Of a stretch of DNA of 64,000 bases, positions 25,425-35,309 are shown one piece after another. The notes beneath the pieces were generated by a model. It was not told where the DNA came from. It searched no databases and was given only the letters and a program-made list of their open reading frames with translations. The stretch is taken from assembly GCA_963799245.1 (NCBI GenBank), contig CAWCWN010000003.1:806001-870000 (forward strand). The letters run 5' to 3'. Within the stretch, counting starts at the first letter, position 1; each line of letters opens with the position of its first letter. Source of the stretch: CAWCWN01 sp963799245. Its GTDB lineage: Bacteria > Chloroflexota > Ktedonobacteria > Ktedonobacterales > Ktedonobacteraceae. The position numbers and the translations under genes were made by a program.

Positions 25425-26606
25425 ATGCGAGCGCGAGAGTTAGGCATTGTCATCGGAAACATGGCTCCCGGTCCCAACAACGCAATTACCGATGTCGCAG
25501 GTATACGTATCGGCTTTACCACTCTCAACATAGGAGAGGGGCCGCTGGTGAGGGGGCAGGGACCGGTGCGCACAGGTGTGACGGTCATCGTCCCCCACGC
25601 GGGCAATATCTGGAAAGAGCCGCTGTTCGCAGGCTGCCATCGCCTCAACGGCAACGGCGAAATGACCGGGCTGGAATGGGTAAGGGAGTCAGGCATGCTG
25701 ATGTCTCCCATTGCGCTCACCAACACGCACAGCGTGGGAGTGGTGCGCGACACGCTGGTGGCTAATGCCGCCGCCAGGCACCGTCCAGACGAGGTCTTCT
25801 GGGCATTGCCGCTAGTTGCTGAGACATACGATGGCCTCTTAAATGACATCAACGGTCTGCACGTCAAGCCCGAGCATGTTTTTCAGGCCCTCGAAGGCGC
25901 GGCCGCCGGCCCCGTAGCTGAAGGCAACGTCGGCAGCGGCACCGGCATAATCTGTCATGATTTCAAGGGCGGCATCGGCACAGCGTCACGCGTGGTCCCT
26001 GCCGCGGCGGGCGGCTATACTGTGGGTATCCTGGTGCAGGCCAACCACGGCCGCAGGGAGCGTTTGCAGGTCAATGGAGTTCCGGTCGGTGAGGCCATTC
26101 CAGACTCGGAGGTGCCAGTTCCTGACCCGCTCAAGCAGGTAAGGGGCTCCATTATCGTCGTCATAGCGACGGATGCGCCATTGATCCCTACCCAGTGCAC
26201 CCGCCTCGCCCAGCGGGCGGGGCTGGGAATCGCCCGCCTGGGGGGCGCAGGGGAGCACACAAGTGGCGATCTCTTTCTTGCGTTCTCAACGGCCAATCGC
26301 GACCTGCCGGCCAGCGAGTATAGCGATACGGCGGTGCCGCTGACGGTGCCGCTGACGATGCTGTCCAACACCTATATAACAGACCTGTTCTACGCAGTCA
26401 TAGAGGCCACGGAAGAGGCAATCTTGAATGCGCTGCTGGCCGCTGAAACGATGAGCGGGCGCGATGGAATAACGGCCTACGCGCTGGAGCCGTATCGCCT
26501 GGTTGAGATTTTGAGGCGCTACGGTCGCGCAACGAAGGGGAACTTCGGCGACCTGGGAGGCGTGCGTTTAATACCCAAAGACTTTTCTGACGATCTTTTG
26601 AAATAA
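25425..26606 (+). CDS. P1 (S58) family peptidase, DmpA-like aminopeptidase
   Basis: The 393-residue protein matches L-aminopeptidase D-esterase DmpA. GPNNAITDVAGIRIGFTT opens the fold, VGSGTGIICHDFKGGIGTASR is the conserved central motif, and RGSIIVVIATDAPLIPTQC holds the Gly-Ser bond at which family members cleave themselves; the Ser then becomes the N-terminal nucleophile of the beta chain. The start at 25425 follows GGAGG by eight bases, although the frame is open 29 codons further up. Such enzymes release N-terminal residues from peptides or amides. Neighbours give no hint of the substrate. Confidence 0.87.
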   Translation: MRARELGIVIGNMAPGPNNAITDVAGIRIGFTTLNIGEGPLVRGQGPVRTGVTVIVPHAGNIWKEPLFAGCHRLNGNGEMTGLEWVRESGMLMSPIALTNTHSVGVVRDTLVANAAARHRPDEVFWALPLVAETYDGLLNDINGLHVKPEHVFQALEGAAAGPVAEGNVGSGTGIICHDFKGGIGTASRVVPAAAGGYTVGILVQANHGRRERLQVNGVPVGEAIPDSEVPVPDPLKQVRGSIIVVIATDAPLIPTQCTRLAQRAGLGIARLGGAGEHTSGDLFLAFSTANRDLPASEYSDTAVPLTVPLTMLSNTYITDLFYAVIEATEEAILNALLAAETMSGRDGITAYALEPYRLVEILRRYGRATKGNFGDLGGVRLIPKDFSDDLLK

Positions 26607-26730
26607 AGTGGACTGGCGATTTGTTTTTGCTTAGCGGATGTGCCATTCACATCTCTGCCTGAGACGTTTGCATGCGAGCGTCCGGCACGACGAAATAGTT
26701 GCAGTTTCGCTCTGAGAGGGAGTGTATTTC

Positions 26731-27153
26731 ATGCTTGATCTTACAAAAGAACGCGACGCCCACATCGATCAGCGCCTGCGCAGCGACACTATCATCTGGC
26801 TCACGACTGTTCGTCGTGATGGGCGTCCCCACACGGTCCCTGTCTGGTTTCTATGGGATGGCAAGACCGTTCTGATTTTCAGCCAGCCCGACAACCTGAA
26901 AATCCGCAACCTGCGCAACAACCCTAATGTGTCCCTGGCCCTGGATGGTACCAATGCAGGCAGTGACATCGTAGCCCTGGAAGGCCAAGCCGAATTGCTG
27001 GCCGAGAAATCAAGCGAGCTCAACCTGCCAGACTACTTCAAGAAATATGGCTCAGCTATTCAGGCCATGGGTCAGACTCCTGAGAGCATGGCCCAGGTAT
27101 ACAGCCGGCCTATTCGCATCACACCCGCAAAATTCGTCGGTTGGACTGAATAA
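26731..27153 (+). CDS. PPOX-class flavin/F420-dependent oxidoreductase
   Basis: The 140-residue split-barrel protein belongs to the pyridoxamine 5-phosphate-oxidase-like group. LTTVRRDGRPHTVPVWFLWDG is the first barrel strand pair. KIRNLRNNPNVSLALDG is the cofactor phosphate-binding region, and the C-terminal RPIRITPAKFVGW closes the family signature (similar to the Rv3369/TIGR03667 type). Such proteins bind FMN or F420. ATG at 26731 is chosen because GAGAGGG lies at a good distance; the GTG at 26722 is too close to it. The real substrate is unknown. Confidence 0.82.
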   Translation: MLDLTKERDAHIDQRLRSDTIIWLTTVRRDGRPHTVPVWFLWDGKTVLIFSQPDNLKIRNLRNNPNVSLALDGTNAGSDIVALEGQAELLAEKSSELNLPDYFKKYGSAIQAMGQTPESMAQVYSRPIRITPAKFVGWTE

Positions 27154-27471
27154 CCCCCTCAGGCAGCCTCCTCAAGGAATACACAATTCTTTTTTGGCTA
27201 AATCGATGGTCGAAGGCCTCTTTTAGGGAGGTGCCATCTTCGTTTCCCACAACGGTTCCGCCAGAGAGCAGGTACACCCAACATCTATTGAAAGCGCGAC
27301 GCCCTGGCATAACTGACGCCTGAAAGCCGCGACAGAAGAACCGCATTTACCTGTAATACGAGATATGGTATACTATGTCTATACGGGATGTTCTTTGTCG
27401 GGCTAAATCCTACATAGGTCGTCCATGGCCAGCACCGCGTGACCAGTTGAAAACACAACGTGGAACGAACG
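27154..27471 (+). promoter_or_regulatory. Intergenic region with promoter of the UspA gene
   Basis: No gene is seen. TTACCT at 27347-27352 and TATACT at 27369-27374, spaced by 16 bases, make a reasonable promoter about 100 bases before the UspA start. Confidence 0.4.
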
Positions 27472-28194
27472 ATGAACAAGCGCATTTTGCTGGGCATTGA
27501 TACAAATATCTCGCCCGCCACGCAGCGTGCCTTGAGCACAGTGTGCGAGATTATGCAGCAGCCATCAACCTCTCTAGGACTGGTTCTCCTGCATGTCATC
27601 CCTGCGTCTACAATGGCGTCCCCCTCCCTTAGTATGTATGTCGGCCATTCATTCTCCACATCGATCAGCGCGGACCAGCATAGACAGGCCGAAGAAATTT
27701 TACGCAATGTGTGCGTGGAATTGCAGAAGGCAGGTATCGCTAGCGAACAGATCGAAGTCGCGATCCGTGTTGGTCTGCCCGCGGAAGAGATCGCCCAGGC
27801 GGCCAGAGAGCTGCACGCCGGCTTAATCGTGATCGGTAGCCGGGGCAATGCGTGGCGGCAGAACATACGGCGCTTCCTGGTCGGCAGTATATCGCGCGGG
27901 GTACTCCGCCTGGCCGAATGCCCGGTCATGATTGTACCGGCTGCAAAGATGGCCTGTCCAGGCGACCTTGTAACGTGGTATGAAGAGGCGATTACATCTT
28001 TTCTGCAGGAGCATCCTCACTCCCTGAGCGTATTTACTCCACAGGAGGTGGCGCTTCTATTTATGCCACCCATGAAAAGAGCCCCCGGGCGTAAGGAGAT
28101 AGCGGCTGCGGCGCTGGCACTGGAGCAGCTGGCCGGAACAGGTATACTCTGCCGCCACGATGTCAAAGGCGAATTAAGATATGTGAATGACTAG
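27472..28194 (+). CDS. Universal stress protein with C-terminal extension
   Basis: The 240-residue protein starts with a UspA domain (KRILLGIDTN, VLLHVIPAS) and a nucleotide-binding signature near residues 118-138 (GSRGNAWRQNIRRFLVGSIS). This signature is longer by about three residues than the usual G-2x-G-9x-G(S/T), so ATP binding is uncertain. After ECPVMIVPA an extension of about 85 residues follows, with helices and a possible small winged-helix fold. The ATG at 27472 is used; an in-frame GTG lies four codons upstream. The gene is directly upstream of the T-box leader of thrS but separated from it by a promoter. Confidence 0.82.
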   Translation: MNKRILLGIDTNISPATQRALSTVCEIMQQPSTSLGLVLLHVIPASTMASPSLSMYVGHSFSTSISADQHRQAEEILRNVCVELQKAGIASEQIEVAIRVGLPAEEIAQAARELHAGLIVIGSRGNAWRQNIRRFLVGSISRGVLRLAECPVMIVPAAKMACPGDLVTWYEEAITSFLQEHPHSLSVFTPQEVALLFMPPMKRAPGRKEIAAAALALEQLAGTGILCRHDVKGELRYVND

Positions 28195-28243
28195 AGGCCC
28201 GAGCGGGCCATGCGCTGCCGCACCCCTAAAAAAGCAGTGACTA

Positions 28244-28272
28244 TTTACATTTTTCAGCGCATGTGCTATCCT
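28244..28272 (+). promoter_or_regulatory. Promoter of the thrS T-box leader
   Basis: TTTACA (28244-28249) and TATCCT (28267-28272) are spaced by 17 bases. Transcription from here would begin just before stem I of the T-box leader. Confidence 0.55.
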
Positions 28273-28278
28273 GAGCAC

Positions 28279-28590
28279 AAGCTGAAAAATATGGCTTGCA
28301 CGCGAGACATGTTCTTTCCCGGAGATATTCAGAGAGGATGCACCAGCGGCTGTAAGTGCGCCTATCAGCAAGAAGAGAGTACCCCTCGCCAGCCTGCACA
28401 GAGAATAAGTAATGTGCACGCCCCGACCCCGTTAACGGTCAACAAGAGCGCGTTATGTTGCTGGCATGCAAACGGATGCATTGAGGCCTGCGTTTGCGCA
28501 AGCGAGAGACGCGGAAGCTGGGTGGAACCACGAAGAGAGCGCTAACCTTTTCGTCCCGTACATGGTGGGATGGAAAGGTTTTTTTATTGT
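28279..28590 (+). promoter_or_regulatory. T-box riboswitch controlling thrS
   Basis: The leader shows the AGAGAG...GGCTGTAAG apical part of stem I (28331-28360), a candidate specifier ACC (threonine) at 28381-28383, the T-box sequence TGGGTGGAACCACG at 28519-28532 and a terminator hairpin with T-run. Uncharged tRNA-Thr would pair with the specifier and the T-box bulge and favour the antiterminator, so thrS is read when threonine is short. The specifier position is the least certain part. Confidence 0.88.
28544..28585 (+). terminator. Regulated terminator of the T-box leader
   Basis: The arms AACCTTTTCGTCCC (28544-28557) and GGGATGGAAAGGTT (28567-28580) pair with one mismatch, followed by seven T. 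The left arm overlaps the antiterminator partner region, as expected for a transcriptional T-box switch. Confidence 0.85.
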
Positions 28591-28613
28591 TGAAAATGAA
28601 GGAGGAAAATCTG

Positions 28614-30404
28614 ATGTCGGTAGAAGCAGAACTCCTGGAGTCGGTGAGCTATACGCCGATACAGCGTATGCGCCACTCCGCAGCGCATGTCATGGCGGAA
28701 GCGATCCAGGAAATTTTCCCCAACGCCCGTTTTGCCATCGGACCCGCTATTGAAGATGGCTTTTACTACGATTTTGACCTGCCGCGTGCGCTCACACCCG
28801 ACGACCTGCCGGAAATCGAACAACGCATGGCGCGCATCGTCGCCGGCAAGTACCCGTTCAAACGTGACCGCTGGCCACGCGCAAAGGCCCTGGAATACTT
28901 CCGCGACAGGGGGCAGAATTACAAGGTTGAGATTATCGAGAACCTGCCTGATGCCGAGGTAGGCATCTACCAGCAGCATAATTTCCTGGATCTCTGCCGT
29001 GGCCCCCATGTAGAAAACACGGGTCAGATCGGCCCATTCAAGCTGATGCGTGTGGCAGGCGCATACTGGCGCGGTGACGAACACCGCCCTATGCTGCAGC
29101 GCTTATATGGGACGGCCTGGTTTACGCAGGAGGAACTCGATCAATACCTCTGGCGCCTGGAGGAAGCGCAGAAGCGCGACCACCGTAAATTAGGACGAGA
29201 ATTGAAGCTTTTTGTATTGAGCGATGACCTGCCCGCGGGCGTACCTATGTTCCTGCCGCATGGCGAGATGCTGCGCCACCAGATGGAGAGCTACGTGCGC
29301 GAGACGCAGGAAAAGTATGGCTACCAGCACGTCTGGACGGCCCATCTGGGCAAAGTGCGGCTGTATAAAACATCGAAACACTGGTACACCTATCGCGAGA
29401 ATATGTTTCCCGTTATGCAGGGCGAACAGGAGACCGCGGAGGACGATGCATTTGTCCTGAAACCCATGAACTGCCCGCATCACATCACGCTGTATAAAGC
29501 GCAGATGCACAGCTATCGCGAGCTGCCAGTACGCTATGCGGAATTCGCAACGCTGTATCGCTACGAGAAGGCGGGGACACTAACGGGCCTGGCCCGCGTG
29601 CGCAGCCTGACGCAGGACGATGCACACGTCTTCCTGCGGCCCGACCAGATCCAGGAGGAGTTTGACCGCGCGGTTAACCTTACACTCGAGGTATTCAATA
29701 CCTATGGCCTGACGGACTACTGGATCGCGCTTTCATTACGCGACCCGCAGAAGAAAGAGGATTATGTCGGCAGCGACGAGGTCTGGGAGAAGGCCGAAGC
29801 TGCGTTGCGCTCGGCGGTAGAGAACAAGGGCATTGAATACAAGGCGGTGCTCGGTGAGGCCGCATTCTATGGGCCTAAAGTCGACTTTATGGTGCGCGAC
29901 GCGCTTGGCCGCGAATGGCAGTGTTCGACGATTCAGCTTGACTTTATTCAGCCTGAGAATTTCGACCTCGAGTACATCGCCGAAGATGGACAGGCACATC
30001 GCCCGATCATCATACACCGCGCCGTGACCGGCTCGACCGAACGCTTTATGGCCATGATCATCGAACATTTCGCAGGCGCTTTCCCGGCCTGGCTCGCTCC
30101 CGTGCAGGCCATGATCATTCCTATTGCTGATCGTCATAGCGAGTATGCAAATCAGGTGCTGGAGATGCTCAAAGCGGCCGGCGTACGCGCGGAGGTGGAT
30201 ACGCGCGGCGAGCGTATGAATGCCAAAGTGCGTGATGCCCAGCTGCAGAAAATTCCCTATATGCTCGTCGTCGGGGACAAAGAGGCGGCAAAAAATGCGG
30301 TGGCAGTGCGCCTGCGTACGAATGAGAATCTGGGGGCAACACCATTAAGCAGCTTTGTAGAGCGCATCACCGGGATCATCAGGACGAAAAGCCAGGAACT
30401 GTAA
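28614..30404 (+). CDS. thrS: Threonyl-tRNA synthetase
   Basis: The enzyme has 596 residues. It has no TGS domain. It starts with the editing domain, including the HxxxH motif (RHSAAHVMAEAI) and CRGPHVENTG. The class II core carries motif 2 (YRYEKAGTLTGLARVRSLTQ), the zinc/threonine site (KPMNCPHHI) and motif 3, and the C-terminal anticodon-binding domain ends with NLGATPLSSFVERI. It charges tRNA-Thr and clears Ser-tRNA-Thr. ATG at 28614 follows GGAGG by eight bases; longer frames read into the leader. The T-box upstream controls it. A second, damaged copy follows. Confidence 0.95.
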   Translation: MSVEAELLESVSYTPIQRMRHSAAHVMAEAIQEIFPNARFAIGPAIEDGFYYDFDLPRALTPDDLPEIEQRMARIVAGKYPFKRDRWPRAKALEYFRDRGQNYKVEIIENLPDAEVGIYQQHNFLDLCRGPHVENTGQIGPFKLMRVAGAYWRGDEHRPMLQRLYGTAWFTQEELDQYLWRLEEAQKRDHRKLGRELKLFVLSDDLPAGVPMFLPHGEMLRHQMESYVRETQEKYGYQHVWTAHLGKVRLYKTSKHWYTYRENMFPVMQGEQETAEDDAFVLKPMNCPHHITLYKAQMHSYRELPVRYAEFATLYRYEKAGTLTGLARVRSLTQDDAHVFLRPDQIQEEFDRAVNLTLEVFNTYGLTDYWIALSLRDPQKKEDYVGSDEVWEKAEAALRSAVENKGIEYKAVLGEAAFYGPKVDFMVRDALGREWQCSTIQLDFIQPENFDLEYIAEDGQAHRPIIIHRAVTGSTERFMAMIIEHFAGAFPAWLAPVQAMIIPIADRHSEYANQVLEMLKAAGVRAEVDTRGERMNAKVRDAQLQKIPYMLVVGDKEAAKNAVAVRLRTNENLGATPLSSFVERITGIIRTKSQEL

Positions 30405-30420
30405 GGCAGCAGGCGGGCAC

Positions 30421-30470
30421 GGAATGTGGGTGGAACCACGCGAATAGGCATTTTTAATGCTGAGAGATAC
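30421..30470 (+). promoter_or_regulatory. Orphan T-box antiterminator remnant before the second thrS
   Basis: TGTGGGTGGAACCACG at 30425-30440 repeats the T-box bulge sequence of the thrS leader, but only about 100 bases separate the two thrS genes. Stem I and the specifier cannot fit, so no tRNA could be read. This looks like the stump of a once complete T-box leader of the second gene. Confidence 0.65.
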
Positions 30471-30508
30471 TAATACCCAGAGTCGATCGCAAACAAGGAG
30501 GATGCTCA

Positions 30509-31841
30509 ATGGCCAGACAACAACAAGCAGAACCGCCGGATGCAATGAACCATCGTAAATTAGGTCGAGAGCTTGGCATTTTTATGTTTTCAGCCGAAGT
30601 AGGCCCGGGGTTGCCGCTGTGGTTACCAGCGGCGCTGTACTGCGTGAAACGCTCGAGAGCTTCCTGCGCCAGGAACAGCTTGAGCGCGGGTACCTGCCAG
30701 TTGTTACGCCGCACATCGGCAAAATCGGACTCTATAAAACCAGCGGGCACTGGTATAAGTACCGCGAGAGCATCTACCCGCCTATGGTCGAGGCGGCACG
30801 CGCAGGCCAGCGGAGCAGTGGGTACATACGCACGACAGTTGCTGCGCTCCCGGCGCGGCCGCTGGCGAAGCTGCGGATGACCTGGCGATGAGGCATATAT
30901 CCTCAAACCGATGAACTGCCCGCATCATATCCAGATCTATGAGTCGAGTTGCGCTCCTATCGCGATTTGCCGCTGCGCCTGGCCGAATTTGGCACGGTCT
31001 ATCGCTATCGAACAGAGTGGCGAACTCAACGGCCTGCTGCGCACGCGCGACTTTACGGTAGATGACTCGCACATCTTTGTCACGCCTGAACAGGTTGAGG
31101 ACGAGTATATGCGCGTCATCGAACTGGCCCTTTTTGTCTTCGAGGCTCTTCAGCTCAGGGACTTCACGCTGCGAGTCGGTTTGCGCGACGCCAGCTCAAA
31201 ATATGTGGGCAGCGATGAGGCCTGGGAAAAGGCTCAGGCAGTGATTATGCGCGCTGTTGACAAACTGGCGCTTTCCTAATATATCCTTGAGGACGGCGAA
31301 GCGGGCTTCTATGGCCCCAAGCTGGATTTCCTTTGCGCGACTCCTGGACGCCAGTGGCAACTGGGCACGGCACAGGTAGACTACAATCTGCCTGAACGCT
31401 TCAATTGGGCTATATCGGCGAGGATGGTCAGCGCCATCGGCCGGTAATGATTCATCGAGCTAACCTTGGTTCGCTGGAACGGGTGATTGCCATCTTGCTT
31501 GAGCATTTTGCGGGGGCGCTGCCTGCCTGGTTGGCGCCCGTTCAGGTGATGCTCATTCCCATCGCTGACCGCCCATGTAGCCTATGCGCAGGAGGTCGCC
31601 GCCGTCTTAGAGTGGCTGGCCTGCGTGTCGAGGTCGATACCCGTAGCGAGCGCATGAATGCCAAGGTGCGAGCCGCGCAGGTGCAGAAAATTCCGTATAT
31701 GCTGATCGTCGGAGACCAGAGCAGGCGAAACAGGCGGTGTCATTCCGCCTGCGCACGAACGAAAACCTCGGGGCAATGCCGCTGACGAGTTTTGTGGAGC
31801 GGGCACTGGCCGTCAGCGCGGCTAAGAGTGAGGCGCTGTAG
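30509..31841 (+). pseudogene. Second threonyl-tRNA synthetase copy, without editing domain, frameshifted
   Basis: The frame begins MARQQQAEPPDAMNHRKLGRELG after AAGGAGG, so this copy starts at the catalytic core and never had the editing domain at this locus. Matches continue in changing frames: ETLESFLRQEQLERGYLPVV, then KPMNCPHHIQIYES, EQSGELNGLLRTRDFTVDD, GFYGPKLDFL, RPVMIHRANLGSLERV, LRVEVDTRSERMNAKVR and a C-terminus ending SEAL before TAG at 31839. At least five frameshifts and one in-frame TAA (near 31277) break it. It was probably a stand-alone ThrRS-like protein. No intact product is possible as the sequence stands. Confidence 0.85.
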
Positions 31842-31884
31842 TGCCGGGCAGGCCATGTGCGCCTGCCCGGCAAATGCTGAGGCG

Positions 31885-33491
31885 TCAATCCAGGTATCTA
31901 TAAGCGGGCAAGGTCAGGAATTCGACAAAGTGTTCATCGGTGATGATGGGGTCGAGTATCTCGACCGCCTTGTCAAACTTACGCGCGGCGTATTCCTGCT
32001 CACCAATAATCGCTTTGATCTTCGCCAGCTCCTCCGCCATCATCTGGCGGAAGAACTCAACCGTCACTTTACTGCCATCTGCGAGGATACCCCGGGGTGG
32101 CGAATCCATTGCCAGATCTGTGAGCGGGAAATTTCGACGGTGGCGGCATCCTCCATCAGGTTATTGATAGGCACGCAGCCAGAACCCCTGAGCCAGGACT
32201 CCATATATTGCAAGCTGACGTTGATATTCGTCCGCAAGCCCGGCCTCGGTAATGGTACCTTCGGGCACAACCAGCAGGTCCGCCGCCGTCACCTGCACAT
32301 CTTCACGTTTTTTATCGATCTGGTTCGGACCGGACATGACCTTATCGAATTCTTCCAGAGCCACGGCTACCAGCCCAGGATGGGCAACCCACGTGCCATC
32401 ATGCCCATCCGTCGCCTCGCGCTTTTTATCGGCCTGCACACGTGCCATAGCCTCCTCGTTGGCCCCGGATCGTTCTTGATGGGAATCTGCGCAGCCATCC
32501 CTCCAACGGCGTGCGCATTGCGCCGGTGACAGGTTTTGATGGCGAGCAAGGAATACGAGCGCATAAAGTGCGTCGTCATGGTCACCTGTGCGCGGTCCGG
32601 CAAGAATACAAGCTGGGAACATTGCGGAACTTTTTAATCGCGCTAAAGATATAGTCCCAGCGTCCACAGTTCGAGCCGGCGAATGCTCCCGCAGTTCAAA
32701 AGTATTTCGTCCATCTCAAAGTCGCCAGGATCGTCTCGATAAGCACGGTTGCTTTGATGGTTCCACTGGGAATACCCAGTTCGCTGCTGCGCCAGCAAAA
32801 AGACATCGTTCCACAGCCGGGCCTCCAGGTGGCTCTCCAATTTGGGCAGGTAGAAGTATGGACCGCTGCCGCTCGCCAGCAGCTCTTTGGCGTTATGGAA
32901 GAGGTACAGCCCAAAATCGAAGAACCCACCGGAGACCTGTTTGCCGTCGATCAAGACATGCTTCTCCGGCAAATGCCAGCCGCGCGGGCGCACAAGCAGC
33001 GTTGCGGTCTTCTCCTGCAGCGCGTACTGTTTGCCCTCAGGAGCCGGAAAAAGTGATCGTTGCGGTTGACGGCATCGCGCAGGTTGATCTGGCCCTGAAT
33101 GGTGCCTTCCCACGTAGGTGAAAGCGAGTCTTCAAAGTCGGCCATAAAGACTTTTGCGCCGGAGTTCAGCGCGTTAATGATCATTTTTCGTTCAGCCGGG
33201 CCGGTAATCTCCACACGCCGGTCCTGCAGGTCACAGGAATGGGGCGACGTCCAGTCGAACCCTCACGAATTGTTCAGTTTCAGGAAGGAAATCGGGCATC
33301 TTGCCCGCATCGATCTCGGCCTGGCGCTGTATCCTCTTTTGTAAAAGCTCTTCGCGCCTGTCCCTGTAAAGCCCGTACTCAAGTAGCGACAAAATGCCAT
33401 AGCTTCCGGTGTCAATATCTCGGCAAACTCAGGAGTGATTGGGCGCGCTGAATCTCTATCCCTTGCTGCGATACCCAGGCTGTTTAGTCAT
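31885..33491 (-). pseudogene. aceB: Malate synthase A, broken by frameshifts
   Basis: Parts of a malate synthase of about 530 residues lie in order on the minus strand in different frames. These are a start near 33491 (MTKQ, then LGIAARDRDSARPITPEFAE), VEITGPAERKMIINALNSGA, KVFMADFEDSLSPTWEG, VRPRGWHLPEKHVLIDGKQV, GLYLFHNAKELL, DGTWVAHPGLVAVALEEFD, and a C-terminus ending FLTLPAYRYLD. Malate synthase joins glyoxylate and acetyl-CoA in the glyoxylate shunt. Several one-base indels separate the pieces. It is directly downstream of the equally damaged isocitrate lyase gene, so the pair was an aceA-aceB operon. Confidence 0.88.
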
Positions 33492-33708
33492 AGGAAAGTC
33501 ATCCTTTCGTACATGCTGAACAAACTCCATTGCACATTTCGCCGTGCAAGTCAGGTGCACAGGAACTCACTACTCCGCTATTATATATATGCGGTGGATC
33601 GCGAGGTTTCATATTGTAGTGTGACATGGTGTGAATAAAAAACACAGCAAACATGGAACCTCCACATCTCTGGGAGATCCCATGCTTCGCTCTCACTTCA
33701 GTGGCGGC

Positions 33709-35064
33709 TTACAGAAATTGTTCGACTTCGGTTGAACCGGCGAGCGCAACGTTGAGGACATGCCGTCTGAAATCACCTGTGCAACTTCGTCGAAGTATCC
33801 CGTGCCAACTTCACGCTGGTGCTTGGTGGCGGTATAGCCATCTTTTTCCGCGGCGAACTCCTCCTCCTGCAGCTCAGAGTATGCTGCCATGCCGCGCTCG
33901 CGATAGCCCAGGGCCAGCTCAAACATACTATAGTTGAGAGCATGGAAGCCCGCCAGCGTCACGAACTGGAATTTATAGCCCATCCTGGCGAGCTCGCGCT
34001 GGAAGGCCGCGATGGTCTGGGCATCAAGCTTCTTCTTCCAGTTAAAGGAAGGTGAGCAATTATAGGCCAGCAATTTGCCGGGGAAGCGCTCATGGATGGC
34101 GTCGGCAAAGCGCCGGGCCTCGGCCAGGTTGGGCTCGGATGTCTCACACCAGATAAGGTCGCAGAAGGGGGCATAGGACAGCCCGCGGGCGATAGCGACC
34201 TCCAGGCCGCTACGCATTCTGTAAAACCCTTCCGCGGTGCGCTCACCGCTCAGGAATTTGTGCGTCGACCGGGTCGATGTCGGAGGTAATCAGCTTGGCA
34301 CCGTTGGCGTCCGTGCGGGCAATCAGGATCGTGGGAACGCCCATCACGTCGGCGGCCAGGCGAGCGGCGACCAGGTTCTTGATGGCGGACTGGGTGGGGA
34401 CGAGGACCTTGCCCCCCATGTGCCCGCATTTCTTCTCAGAGGAGAGCTGGTCTTCAAAATGCACCCCGGCCGCGCCTGCTTCGATCATCGATTTCATCAG
34501 TTCAAAGACATTGAGTGGGCCGCCAAAGCCAGCCTCGGCGTCGGCAACGATGGGAGCGAACCAGTAGGTTTCGCCATTGCCCTCGGCGACCTGGATCTGG
34601 TCGGCACGTTGCAGGGCGTGATTGATGCGGCGCACCACCTCTGGGACGCTGTTGGCGGGATAGAGGCTCTGGTCGGGGTACATCTGACCGGCGAGATTGG
34701 CGTCGGCCGCGACCTGCCAGCCACTCAGATAAATAGCCTTGAGGCCGGCCTTGACCTGTTGCACCGCCTGGTTGCCACTCATGGCGCCCAGGGCCGCGAC
34801 GTAGGGCTCGCTGTACAGGAGGTTCCAGAGACGCTCCGCCCCCAGGTGGGCGAGGGTGTACTCAATCATGATCGAACCACGTAAGCGAACAACATCTTCC
34901 GCCTGGTAGGGACGTGTCACGTCCTTCCAGCGCAGGTTGCCTTTCCAGGTGGCCTCTAGTTCCTTAGCGTGGCGGCTGCGCCCGTTGCCGTCGCCAGTGG
35001 TGAAATCGAGGCCGTTTGTATGTACTAAATGACTGAAGTTGTTTATTCCATGTTGACCGCTCAT
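33709..35064 (-). pseudogene. aceA: Isocitrate lyase with two frameshifts
   Basis: The first 265 codons give a normal isocitrate lyase with the catalytic KKCGHMGGKVLVPT segment. The frame is lost near 34255, where one extra A in a CAAA run turns the VDAQFLSGERT motif into a stop. The second part resumes at YRMRSGLEVAIARGLSYAP and runs to SDGMSSTL. There a second one-base shift hides the true end, ALAGSTEVEQFL, which stops at 33709. Only two single-base changes separate this from an intact 450-residue enzyme, so a sequence error is a real alternative to inactivation. The enzyme would cleave isocitrate to glyoxylate and succinate. Confidence 0.88.
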
Positions 35065-35240
35065 CCTGGTGTTTCCTTCCTCAGATCAAGGCTTGAGTTG
35101 ATCCAAAACGAATAGTAGACATCGCTGGCTACTCTCTGTGCCATTGATCTAAGTGTAACATGCATATAGTCGAGCGGTCCAGGATTTAGCCCTCAAACTT
35201 GTGTAATGTTATATAAAGAAAAGGTTATATGCCAGAACGC

Positions 35241-35278
35241 GAGAGGTCACCCTCCAGCAAAGCCGGGGACGACCTCTC
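35241..35278 (-). terminator. Hairpin after the S53 peptidase gene
   Basis: The arms GAGAGGTC and GACCTCTC enclose a partly paired inner stem (CCC with GGGG). It lies about 30 bases after the peptidase stop. No T-run follows, so this is a weak terminator call. Confidence 0.4.
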
Positions 35279-35309
35279 TCTGTCCGCTTAAAGCAGAGGG
35301 CGAAGAACG

